From NCBI GenBank assembly GCA_000231825.2, contig JH720298.1, forward strand, positions 1,153,192 to 1,174,559: 21,368 nucleotides of DNA. Reading direction: 5' to 3'. The position numbers were made by a program, and so were the translations under genes. Below, in pieces: positions 1 to 8,340 of this stretch. The notes beneath the pieces were generated by a model that did not search any database, was not told where the DNA came from, and was given only the letters and a program-made list of their open reading frames with translations. Numbering within the stretch: the first letter of the stretch is position 1; the number at the start of each line of letters is the position of its first letter. This DNA comes from Tetrahymena elliotti 4EA. Taxonomy: Eukaryota; Ciliophora; Oligohymenophorea; Hymenostomatida; Tetrahymenidae.

Positions 1-210
1 AATGTGGTTTTAAAATTATATTTTTCATGTTGGGATTTTTGGGGTAGAAATATTATTTTACTTTATATTATATGGTAATAAAATTGATAATGGTTGAGTC
101 TTTTGATTCAATATCAGAATATTTAAAACCTATTTTTCTACGCCTTATCCTACTCATAAAAATAAATAAAATACAATAATACTTAGAAAAATACTTTATT
201 TTAATTATTA
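1..210. other. AT-rich non-coding start of window
   Basis: I see no supportable gene here. The only unusual point is a small G-rich patch near 31-47 (TTGGGATTTTTGGGGTAG) in otherwise AT-rich sequence. It is too short to assign. Confidence 0.4.
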
Positions 211-654
211 GATAAATTATTCATCATAAAGTAAGAAGCATATAAAAAAGAATGTGAAATAAAATATGAAGCTAAGCTATTGAAAAAAACTTTTTCTTTG
301 AGATAAAACCAATTATTAGCCAAAAGAAAACTAAAAAAAATAGCATAAATTAAAGTTAAAGAAGTGGATTTTTGAACACATTCAAAAGTTTCTTCAAACA
401 ATGCCTAAAGAACATATTTAGAAGATGTTCATGAAGAAAGCAATTATTATGCTGCATCAATTAGATAAAATTAAAAGAAGACAATAGTTTAATTAGAATG
501 AATATGAAATCTATCTTAGGCAAAACTAATGTTCATTGACATGACTGTTTCATTTAAGATAATTGAATTTATCTAAAAAATTAACAAAGCTTTTATCATC
601 TTTAAACAAAATAAATCAATCATGTCAAAATACAAATCACATTATATCGCATGA
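211..654 (+). pseudogene. Possible decayed coding remnant (unknown family)
   Basis: With TAA/TAG read as Gln, one frame stays open from 211 to 654 apart from TGA at 373, 499 and 505. The conceptual peptide has normal-looking composition, with Lys/Gln/Glu-rich helical stretches such as KYEAKLLKKTFSLRQNQ, then EDVHEESNYYAASIRQN, then a more hydrophobic piece containing MFIDMTVSFKIIEFI. An overlapping frame (302-543) is also open, so the evidence for coding is weak. I do not recognise the family. It may be a degraded exon of a membrane or kinase-family protein like others in the left part of this window, or chance openness in AT-rich DNA. Confidence 0.22.
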
Positions 655-1136
655 ATAATAGATTTAATATTCAAATAGAATCTCAAAAAAACACCTCAAA
701 GTTTTATTTTTTATACAAATATGAATTCAATTTAAGTTAGCTTGAAATATATCATTTTTCTTTTGCAGTTAATAGAAATTTTTATATGAGTAAATCTAAT
801 ATTTTATGTTGTAATAATATAGGTATTCTTCTCTATTTATTTACTATTAATTTAAAGAATTTAATATTTTAATAAATAATATCTTCTCTTTTAATCTTTT
901 TAGATAATATTAGAAACATCTAGATGATTCATTAAATAAACTTGAAAAAAATGCAAATTCATCAAATAAATTAAAATAATTTCTCTTGAAATTAAAACTC
1001 TAAACATTTTAAAAGAATAGAAGCTAAAAAATACTAAAAGCTATTAGCTAAAAAAGATTATGCTTTTTGATGTAGCCAATTATTTGGTATTTAATAAAAT
1101 ATCTTTTAATCTACAATATATACTAAAAACAGATGA
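655..1136. other. AT-rich stretch without recognisable gene
   Basis: Very AT-rich sequence with short open frames on both strands and no recognisable motif. I found no RNA gene or intact repeat. Confidence 0.35.
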
Positions 1137-1382
1137 AATTAAAATTAAAAATTTAAATTATTTGTACAAACACTTCAATTTGTTAAGGATGTTAAACTAA
1201 TAGGAGGTCAAATTTTTTATAGAAGGTATTAAATACAGATACAATAAATATTTTCTGTCAAAATTTTTTCAAAAACCAACATGTAAGCGTACTTAAAAAT
1301 GTGTTTTGAATAAAATCAACTAGTTTATATTTTTTAAATAATAGATAGTTTTTAGAGCATTTTAAATAAAAAACTTTTATGA
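1137..1382 (+). pseudogene. Possible coding remnant upstream of hydrophobic ORF
   Basis: Under the ciliate code this frame is open for about 80 codons and ends at TGA 1380-1382, in the same frame as the hydrophobic ORF at 1482-1775. The peptide includes the stretch LFVQTLQFVKDVKLIGGQIF, which looks more protein-like than its surroundings, but there is no start codon near the 5' end and no recognised domain. It could be an exon, a relic separated from the next ORF by one TGA, or chance. Confidence 0.2.
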
Positions 1383-1481
1383 AGTATACTAGCTATTTAT
1401 ATTGATATAATTTAAAATAATTAATAAGTTGGCTAAATCATAATAATTTCATTTGTTTCATTCAAAACTCCTTCTTAAAAT

Positions 1482-1775
1482 ATGCTTGTTTTACCATTTT
1501 TAAAGTAATTACCACTTTTATTCATACAATTATTGAATCTGCTATTATACTTGGCTGCTGATCTCAAAAAACAAAGAGTAGGATTCATTATAGTTAGTAA
1601 TCTTATTGCTTTTTCGACAATTTATTTAGGTTATTATCTTAATTTTGTTGCTAGACATTTTTTGATAATAAGTTTGATATCCTTTTATTTCAATTCAATT
1701 ACTTTATCAGTCGCAGAAGATGTTATCGACAATAAATAATAAGTGACAAAGTTCTTACTCGAAGATATTAGTTGA
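1482..1775 (+). CDS. Small hydrophobic protein or membrane-protein fragment
   Basis: Read with TAA/TAG as Gln, an ATG at 1482 opens a 97-residue frame ending at TGA 1773-1775. It is strongly hydrophobic: residues about 1-25 are Leu/Phe-rich, and two further apolar segments lie around residues 35-50 and 55-72 (for example VGFIIVSNLIAF and FLIISLISFYF), suggesting two or three membrane spans. The tail (VAEDVIDNKQQ) is polar. The frame continues open upstream to 1383, so the ATG is only the first available start. There is no recognised domain, and its neighbours are relics, so it may be an exon of a decayed membrane protein rather than a gene. Confidence 0.3.
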
Positions 1776-2109
1776 TTTTTAAATAATTTAAGTTTAATTG
1801 AAGTACGCCATAAAAATGTAAATCTCTTTTTTATCACATAATATTCTCTTTATTGCATATAATTCTTGGGGAAGAAAGGAGTTCATTAGAATAAATATTT
1901 TTATTTTTTGATTTTTCTGTAAAAATTCAGGATTTTGAATTAAACTTTGTTTAGTTTTTTTAAAAAAAAATTAATGAAATTCTTTCAGAATTAGTAAAAT
2001 TTTATTAATTTTTTCATTAGTTAAATCAACAAGCTTTTAAGCTAAAAGTTAGTTTTACATTTATATTCTTTAAATTAAAAATAAAGATATTTAATAAATA
2101 ATATTTTAA
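1776..2109. other. AT-rich spacer before kinase array
   Basis: Long A and T runs, with no open frame worth calling and no recognisable RNA or repeat. Confidence 0.4.
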
Positions 2110-3318
2110 ATGAAAAAAGATAATGTTAATTTGAAGAAGTTTAGATACATAAACAGAAGAGTAAAAGCAAAGAAAATAAATAATAAAATTGAATTACAAA
2201 ATGTCATTTCAAAATATTTTTAATAGAGTAAATAATGAAAGAGTATTTATCATTGAAAAGCCAAAATGAAAATATTTAAAATTTATTTTTTAAAATAACT
2301 TAATTTTAAATATCATTAACTTAACTAAAAAAAGATAATCTAAAGCATTTGTTTAATTTACTGAGGAAAAATTAGGAACCTCCATCATAAGAAATCAAAG
2401 AGGTTTTAGTTATATAAATGCTAGAAGGGTTAAATAACCTTCATGCAAAACATATTATGCACGGAGATATTAAACCTCAAAATTTCCTTGTTTGTCCTTC
2501 GGAAACTTATGGCTTTACTATCAAACTTTGTAAATAACCTTTTATTATGAATATATTATTATTTTAACTTTTCAAAAATTAAGGTGACTTAGGTTATGCC
2601 TCGGCTCTTTCTAAATTAAAAAGTTACTAATCTTAGGTAAATAAATAAATGATTACTTAAAACAAAAAATAATTAATTTATCAAATAAAATAGAGAGGAA
2701 CTGATGCTTACTTTGCTCCAGAGGTAGATGAAGAGGGTAAGAAGGGAAAGTCTAGAATTCAGGTTTTTAAAACAATTTTTTATTCAAATTATAAAATTTT
2801 TTTAAAATTAATAAGTCTGATCTCTTTTCTTTGGGTCTAGTGTTTCTCGAGTTAGATACCTAAAAGTGCTTGAAGAAAATTGGTTTCATTTTAATGTAAA
2901 AAAATATATTAATGAAGGTTAAGAACTACCATTAGAAAAATAGTAAATAGATAAGAATTCAAATATTTACCAAATAGTTATGATTTGCTTAAAGAAAAAC
3001 TATTTAGAAAGAACAAATGCAGGAGATTTACTTTAAATGCTTATAGAACTTCATGGAAAACCCTTGAAATTTCAACTGACATCTATGCTATTGAAAATAT
3101 TAAATAAATAATGTAAAAAATAAAATCACCAAAAAATAACTATTTTTATTAAGTTAATATTTCAATTAGATTGGATATAACTTAAAATAAATATTTTATT
3201 AAATATTACATAAATTATTTAATTTATATTTCTTAACAAAAAGAAACAAATCCCAAATCAAGCTGAGGATCTTTAAAATATTATGAATTAAATGCAACAA
3301 AATTAAGTAAGAATCTGA
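2110..3318 (+). pseudogene. Protein kinase copy 1, damaged (Ser/Thr-kinase-like)
   Basis: This encodes a eukaryotic-type kinase domain split by short introns. A degraded N-lobe appears at about 2153-2268 (IELQNVISKYF, then NNERVFIIEK after a frame change). The main part starts near 2319 (DNLKHLFNLL). It runs through the catalytic loop HGDIKPQN (2460-2483) to 2529, intron 2530-2583, exon 2584-2636 with DLG in place of DFG, intron 2637-2693, exon 2694-2762 with the APE motif (2715-2723), intron 2763-2815, and exon 2816-2882 (SDLFSLGLVFLEL). After a 35-nt gap or frameshift comes the C-lobe end (NYLERTNAGDLLQML), open to TGA 3316-3318. Arg of HRD is Gly and Phe of DFG is Leu. The intron positions equal those of copy 2, so the two are tandem paralogues. 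It may be a pseudogene or a diverged gene with no visible start. Kinase identity is firm; functional status is inferred. Confidence 0.75.
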
Positions 3319-3415
3319 AGATAATATACATTATTTAATCATAAAGTAGTAATAAAATGTAAAAAATTTAATTATTATAAAAAAGCAAGCTAAATTTGAA
3401 GAAGAAGCAAAAGCT

Positions 3416-5033
3416 ATGCTTGAAAACCTAGATAAGAAAATCAAGAAAAAAGATTGCCTTTAATAGTTTACTAAGGATGCAAAAGTGTTCTCAAATCTAC
3501 TAAATAGTTTGTATGAAGAAAAAAAATATGCTTAAAATTTCTAAATTATAAGTTTTGGATGCTATGGAATGGTATTAGGCACCAAAAAAATTAAGTTGGA
3601 CAATAGAGAAATAGTATTAAAAATATAAAAAATAGAAAATGAAGAAAAAATCTAAAATGAAATAAAGATTATGAAATAATTTAAGACACATTTAGTTGTA
3701 GAGCTATGTAAATGAAAAAGCTACAGTATCTGATAGGTATATGATTTTCGAGCTTGAAAAATGTTCATTTAAGTTGAATAATTTTTTATTAATTTTAATC
3801 ATTTCTTTTTTAATTAAAAAAAATCTAGACAAAAATTAAAATCTCAAAATATTTTTTTATTACAAAAATATGAAAAATAAAAACAAATTTTACATTAAAA
3901 TTAAACAAATAACAAAAAACTATAATATTTAAAAAGAGATTTACAAAATTACATTATCTATTATTTATTATTAAATCTATTTAAGTCTTTATGTATAAAA
4001 CAAAGAGCTACATTCAAAAAATTGTTATTTTTGTCATCCTTTTTAACTAATAATTTATTTAGTTTGGAGTGTAAATATTGTTTTTTATTGATTTGAATAT
4101 AAGATAATTACTTCTTAATATTTAGGTTGTTATAATTTAAAGCTAATTTAAAATAATAATATTTATTTGATCAATAAAAAATAAAAATAAAAGGTAATGA
4201 GACAAAAAATAGATGGTGAATATAATGATAATGATAAACTTAATATTGTCATTTAAATTATTGATTCGGTCAACTATGTTGGTTTAATGTTATACATAGA
4301 GATATTAAACCTGATAATTTTTTAGTTTGCAATGATGGAGATCAAATTAATATTAAATTATGTAAAAATTAATTAATACATTCTTTAATTTAGCAAATGT
4401 TTTTTTCTCTAAAGGTTATTTTGGTTTATCATTGTAGCTAGAAAATAATTAAGATATCTTTTAATCTACTAAAGTAATTACTATTTTCATAAAAATTTAA
4501 TATTAAAAATTTAAATTAAAGACTGAAGGAAATTATGTATATTTAGCTCCAGAAATTATGACAAAGGAAGAAAATGAAAATAAAATATATTCTAAAAAAG
4601 TAAAAGTAATATTAATATTAATTTAATATTAATTATCTTTTTATTAAAAGTCTGATTCTTATTCAGTTGGACTTTTACTTGCCTTAATTGATAATTATTA
4701 AATCTTGGTTTAATTTGCTGCTATGAAATTTTCAGAAATTACTTAATCTTAATTTTAAAAGCCTTTTGAAAATTCTTAAATATAAATAAATACAAGCAGT
4801 GAAAGATATAAAATTATGTGCAAAATTATTGTTTAGGATTACTAATAAAGATATTCTCTTTAGGATTATGTAAAATAAAATCATCAAAAGTTTTTATCAA
4901 AATCTTTGGAGATGAAAAAAATTCTATAAAATAACAAAATGTTTTGCGTTATGGATTTGAAAGAAATAGTTATTAAAAAGATTGATGACTTATAAAATGT
5001 GAAAGATTCATTAAAAATAATAATGGATTTAAG
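3416..5033 (+). pseudogene. Protein kinase copy 2, head of a kinase-LRR gene, frameshifted
   Basis: The frame opens before ATG 3416. The N-lobe has a glycine loop SFGCYGMV (3551-3574), the beta-3 Lys (codon 3620), and an alpha-C-like NEIKIMKQF. TGA at 3713 interrupts, and the frame resumes one base off as NEKATVSDRYMIFELEKC. After a gap of about 400 nt the C-lobe starts near 4192 (IVIQIIDSVNYV), is shifted again at about 4276-4290, then shows HRDIKPDN (4295-4318). Introns 4362-4414, 4474-4521 and 4600-4650 flank YFG (4417-4425) and APE (4546-4554). The last exon, 4651-5033, is 127 codons plus two bases. HRD and the catalytic Lys survive, but Asp of DFG is Tyr. Its phase-2 end fits the LRR exons that begin at 6019. 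Two frameshifts point to a pseudogene unless they are sequence errors. Confidence 0.78.
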
Positions 5034-5155
5034 GTAATTTTATTATTTGAATAAAAATAACTATTTAAAAATTTCTAAGAAATGATAAAAGTTAAATAGA
5101 GTATTTTTAATAAAATTAATTAAGTAATATTTAATTCAGTATTTTGGTATAGTGA

Positions 5156-5938
5156 ATGCGCAAGCCGCACAATACACAAAATTTGATATGTGCCCAGAAG
5201 ATCAAAAATACTCCTGCAGACGACTTGTGCACAAAAAAACCACAATATTTGGGTAAAATGAAAATTTAGCTAACAATTATGATATTATTAAACTAATTTA
5301 TAAAAATAATCGAAAATTAAAAAAATTTGATAAAAATTTTGATAAGTTATCTGAATATATTAGAAAGCATATACTCTCTAAAAATAGAGCCCTTCAAGTA
5401 AGCTAGCTAGCATAAAGCTATAAGATGAAAATTATAATAATGTTACTCCCTTTAAAGTATATAGTTTTTTATAAATCAATCAGTGTTTGTATTTAATACA
5501 TATTCTATTAATTCAAATTACCTCAGCTCTGTTGAGTTGGTGTTGGTATTAGGATTGGGGTAAGGGTTAGGTTAGGTGGGGTTTGGATTACATGTTAAAT
5601 ATTCAATAATTGTAAATTTAACCTCTAGGTTAATTAAACTGTGCAGAGTGAAAAATAAATATTTAATTAAGCTTTTAATAGATATCATATGTGTTTGTTT
5701 ATTAGCATTTATTAAAAATATAATTATCAAAATCTTCCAAAAAGAAATATTTAAAATAATTGAATATTTATTAAAATATGTAAAATAAAAAATTAAAATT
5801 GGCTGAAAATTTATGTGCAGGCATAGTTTTAGGTTGTTTGTGCAAATGTGAGTAAGACAAAAGTTAGTTATGCAAAATTGGGTATAATTGAGAACTAAAA
5901 GTATAATTGTTCACTTTTGCGGTGTGCGGGTTGTGCAT
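5156..5938. mobile_element. Candidate non-autonomous element with inverted ends
   Basis: The left arm starts with ATGCGCAAGCCGCAC (5156-5170). The right arm contains GTGCGGGTTGTGCAT (5924-5938), whose reverse complement matches the left at 13 of 15 positions. A second pair lies inside in the same inverted order: TTGTGCACAAAAAAACC (5225-5241) against GGTTGTTTGTGCAAA (5832-5846). These are the only GC-containing blocks in their neighbourhood apart from the G-rich core. No convincing transposase frame is present: a 70-codon hydrophobic ORF at 5576-5788 is AT-rich and unrecognised. The layout suggests a MITE-like insertion inside an intron. I could not identify a clean target-site duplication. 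Confidence 0.4.
5531..5587 (+). repeat. G-rich telomere-like tract
   Basis: A tract of mixed TTGGGG-, GGGTTA- and GGTTAGG-like units (for example ATTGGGGTAAGGGTTAGG) sits midway between the two inverted arms. Ciliate telomeres of the Tetrahymena type are TTGGGG repeats, and this is a degenerate relative at best. G runs of two to four could form a two-tetrad G-quadruplex. The strand bias and GC content stand out sharply from the AT-rich surroundings. Confidence 0.45.
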
Positions 5939-5970
5939 ACGCCTTAATTATGATTTTATATATTTTGTAT

Positions 5971-6176
5971 CCTTCCTTCCATACTCATTTTAATTATTTT
6001 TTTATCTTTTATTTAAAGTTACAATAGCATCGGTGCTTAGGGTGCAAAAGATTTAGGGACAGGAATAGCTCAGTGCAAGAATATCACAAGTTTGATACTA
6101 AATTTAGGGTAAAAACATTGCTTATAGTTAATTGTTAAACGAATTAAGAATAGATAGATTACTTTCTGTGTTGATT
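5971..6176 (+). repeat. Direct repeat copy 1 (period 404 bp)
   Basis: About 206 bp beginning CCTTCCTTCCATACTC and ending TTTCTGTGTTGAT recur exactly 404 bp downstream with 11 differences, 9 of them transitions (about 95% identity). The repeat covers the end of one intron, one 90-nt LRR exon and the start of the next intron. It is therefore a segmental exon-plus-flank duplication, not a repeat of coding sequence alone. The 6177-6374 spacer is not part of it. Confidence 0.85.
6019..6108 (+). pseudogene. LRR exon 1 of kinase-LRR gene
   Basis: A 90-nt exon between ATTTAAAG and GTAAAAAC, phase 2 at both ends. It encodes one 30-residue leucine-rich repeat, YNSIGAQGAKDLGTGIAQ followed by CKNITSLILNLG. 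The hydrophobic spacing and the N-I-G / L-x-L-x-L pattern fit the ribonuclease-inhibitor-like LRR class abundant in ciliate kinase-LRR proteins. Symmetrical phase means exon gain or loss keeps the frame. It is intact itself, but the upstream kinase exons are broken. Confidence 0.7.
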
Positions 6177-6374
6177 AAATTAGACTTTTTAATTTCGCTA
6201 TTTGCATATTAACTGCGTTTATACTTCTTGATTTACTCACTCACTCATTCTTTTTATGAATTATTCACACTATACAACAAAAAATAGCCAAATTTTTTAG
6301 AAATTGAGTTTACTGACTTTCTCTTCAAAAAACTACTCAAATATCAACTCACCAAATCTCTGTTTTCTCACCCT

Positions 6375-6580
6375 CCTTCCCTCCATACTCATTTTAATCA
6401 TTTTTTTATCTTTTATTTAAAGTTACAGTAGCATTGGTGCTTAGGGTGCAAAAGATTTAGGGATAGGAATAGCTCAGTGCAAGAATATCACAAGTTTGAC
6501 ACTAAATTTAGGGTAAAAACATTGCTTACAATTGATTGTTAAACGAATTCAGAATATATAGATTACTTTCTGTGTTGATC
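6375..6580 (+). repeat. Direct repeat copy 2 (period 404 bp)
   Basis: Second copy of the 206-bp unit, about 95% identical to 5971-6176. Intron flanks are as well conserved as the exon, which indicates a recent duplication or gene conversion. Confidence 0.85.
6423..6512 (+). pseudogene. LRR exon 2 of kinase-LRR gene
   Basis: A 90-nt exon, phase 2 at both ends, encoding YSSIGAQGAKDLGIGIAQ then CKNITSLTLNLG. It differs from exon 1 at four bases, three of which change an amino acid (Asn/Ser, Thr/Ile, Ile/Thr). Splicing exon 1 to exon 2 gives a continuous pair of 30-residue LRRs with an NLG-Y junction. Confidence 0.7.
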
Positions 6581-6893
6581 ACTTTATGCAATTTAAACAC
6601 TTTAAATTAATATTGAAAATAAGGTGTTCTTTGAAAATATGAAGAATATATTTTGACGTAGTTTTCTTACAAAATATTTTTAAAATTTAAAGATTTTGAA
6701 TTTTTAGAATAAAGTTATTTTTTATTGAACTTTTATTTTTCATACCATTTATTAATTAATTCATATTCAAAAAAATATCTTAACAAATTAAAAAAAAACA
6801 ATGATATAAAATATCAAATATTTTAGTAATCTACCTGAAGTATTTCAATTTCTTTTGAGATATAAATATATTTTTACTTTTATCCATTTAAAG

Positions 6894-7006
6894 TTATTAA
6901 GCTCCAATTTAAATTCTTACTTAAATTTGAGATTAATCTGAGGTAAAATTATTCATTTTTCTTTAAAACCATCAAATCTCTAAATTTTTATATTTAGCCT
7001 CATGTA
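6894..7006 (+). pseudogene. Degenerate LRR exon fragments
   Basis: Two relics lie here. At 6894-6942, after CATTTAAAG and before GTAAAA, only 49 nt of exon-like sequence remain (SSNLNSYLNLRLI in one frame, then TGA). At about 6968-7006, KPSNLQIFIFSL precedes GTAAAAAT but lacks a full upstream half. Both match the second half of the intact exon at 7171-7260, and the following intron sequence is also similar, so they are decayed exon-intron duplicates. Confidence 0.4.
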
Positions 7007-7170
7007 AAAATAGTGTTTCAATATTAATTACCCATTATTAACAAAATTGAAACTTTATTTTACTAATTTAGTTTACTTGATATTTATTTAGCTTTTATTA
7101 ATTTTTATTTGTACTAATTTTTATATTTCTCTCATTCTTTTCAAAATTAATTCTTATAATTTTTTAAAAG

Positions 7171-7260
7171 TTAGAATAATATTGACGAAATTGGGGTGTA
7201 AGAATTAGTATCTTGCTTAGCAAAATGCTCTAATCTCTAAATTTTGATTCTTAACCTCAG
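7171..7260 (+). pseudogene. LRR exon 3 of kinase-LRR gene
   Basis: Again exactly 90 nt, phase 2 at both ends, between TTTTTAAAAG and GTAAAAAT. It encodes QNNIDEIGVQELVSCLAK followed by CSNLQILILNL. It is more diverged from exons 1 and 2 than they are from each other, but has the same length, phase and LRR pattern. This supports a one-repeat-per-exon architecture. Confidence 0.65.
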
Positions 7261-7344
7261 GTAAAAATAAAGTTTGAATCCTTTAGAGTATAATTGAATG
7301 AATAAAATAAATATAAACTTAATTTATGAGTTACTGACTGACTT

Positions 7345-7359
7345 CTTAGGGTTGGTTTA
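7345..7359 (-). other. Near match to a chromosome breakage sequence
   Basis: The minus strand reads TAAACCAACCCTAAG. From memory, the Tetrahymena chromosome breakage sequence (Cbs) is close to TAAACCAACCTCTTT, with an invariant-looking AAACCAACC core. The core is perfect here, but the conserved C two bases after it is T and the last base is G. DNA continues on both sides, so it is not a used end in this molecule. It is most likely a degenerate or chance match. Confidence 0.25.
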
Positions 7360-7455
7360 TTTATTATTTATTTTGCTCATTCATTAATTTTTATTAGTTG
7401 TTTTCAGATTTAATTCTCATTCTTTTCAAACTTATTTCATCTAATTTTTTAAAAG

Positions 7456-7590
7456 TTTGAATAATTATATATAGTAAAAGGGGGGAACGAGCGCAAATTA
7501 TAATAGCATAAGAATAAAACTAATAATATCAACATTAATATATAAAAAAAAGTTTTACACTTTATATACCCTAGGACCGAGGACTTGAGG
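7456..7590 (+). other. Broken end of LRR homology with GC patch
   Basis: The intron end TTTTTTAAAAG (7445-7455) matches the one before LRR exon 3, and the sequence starts like an LRR exon (TTTGAATAAT). Homology then stops at a patch with six G (7480-7485) followed by AACGAGCGC. The frame runs to TGA 7586-7588 without LRR features. This looks like a rearrangement breakpoint at the 3' end of the LRR array. Confidence 0.35.
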
Positions 7591-7618
7591 AATTACGGTT
7601 ATATGATTTTCCTCAAGT
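7583..7618. other. 10-bp perfect hairpin, possible structured RNA
   Basis: ACTTGAGGAA (7583-7592) is the exact reverse complement of TTCCTCAAGT (7609-7618), with a 16-nt loop. The stem is about 40% GC in a region that is mostly A and T. A TATA-like TTTATATACC lies just upstream (7561-7570), and a short T run (GGTTTTTC, near 7645) lies downstream. That could suit a small RNA-polymerase-III-type gene, but I see no tRNA, snRNA or snoRNA motif. Confidence 0.3.
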
Positions 7619-7645
7619 AGGTGAGGATCTGATTTTAAGTATGGT

Positions 7646-8340
7646 TTTTCTAAATTATAATCTAATATTGAACTCTATTAATGAATGTTAGCTTGAAAAA
7701 TAAATTAAGAATAAGTTTTTAAGAATTGAATTATTGTTCTGTATATTTTAAATCTGATACTTTTTTATCGAAATCTATCTAAAATGATAATATTTTATGA
7801 TATAATAGTTTTTATATTTTTTAATAATCTCTAAATATTGTATCATAGAAATATTTAAATTATTGATAAAATTTTTTGATTATTAAATATTTTTTTATAA
7901 AGCCCTAAAGAAAAATAAAGATTGTCAAAAAAAATCACTGATTCAAATTAAGATAATCGAATTTTTAGAAAATAAAAGACATGTTTTTACAATCAAGAAG
8001 AATATACATTTAAATAAAAATAAGAATATCATTAAATATGATAAGAATATGGCTATAAAAATTTATTTAGTCTACTTGAAAATAAGAATTGAAAATTGAA
8101 TATTTTATCTTTTAATGTAAGTTTAAATGTATCAATAAAAAAGATACGCTAAATTTAATCTAGATCTTTAATAAAAGAGGCTTAACAAAATATATAATTT
8201 TGAGAAAGATTAATTTAAACTGAGAATTAGAGTGTTAAAATAAATTACTTTTTTAATTTTAGCAAATAAAAATAGAAAATTATTTAAAAGTAAACGATTA
8301 ATTTTAGCAACTACATCAATTGCACAAAAACTTTTTTAAA
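7646..8340. other. AT-rich intergenic stretch, nothing recognised
   Basis: Extremely AT-rich with short chance frames. I saw no gene, RNA or clear repeat. Confidence 0.45.

Larger units (their letters stand above)
5034..6018 (+). other. Probable 985-nt intron joining kinase to LRR exons
   Basis: The sequence after codon 5029-5031 reads AG|GTAATTTT, and the first LRR exon follows ATTTAAAG at 6011-6018. Both boundaries are phase 2. Joined, they give a leucine-rich junction (MDLS-YNSIGAQGAKDLG) typical of LRR proteins. The intron is much longer than the 48-53 nt introns of the kinase copy and carries the inverted-end element described separately, which may have inflated it. The splice sites and phase are visible; the splice itself is inferred. 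Confidence 0.5.

Noticed and set aside
5531..5587. Functional telomere or macronuclear chromosome end
   Set aside because: Units are irregular, only about 57 bases long, and unique-looking DNA continues on both sides.
5576..5788. 70-aa hydrophobic ORF as a possible transposon-encoded protein
   Set aside because: It starts in the G-rich tract without ATG context and has no recognisable motif; its composition is what AT-rich DNA gives by chance.
6064..6100. tRNA-like internal promoter boxes (TAGCTCAGTGC and GTTTGATAC) suggesting a SINE or tRNA relic, duplicated 404 bp downstream
   Set aside because: The box spacing is about half that of a tRNA, and the sequence translates as a clean leucine-rich repeat bounded by splice sites, which explains it better.
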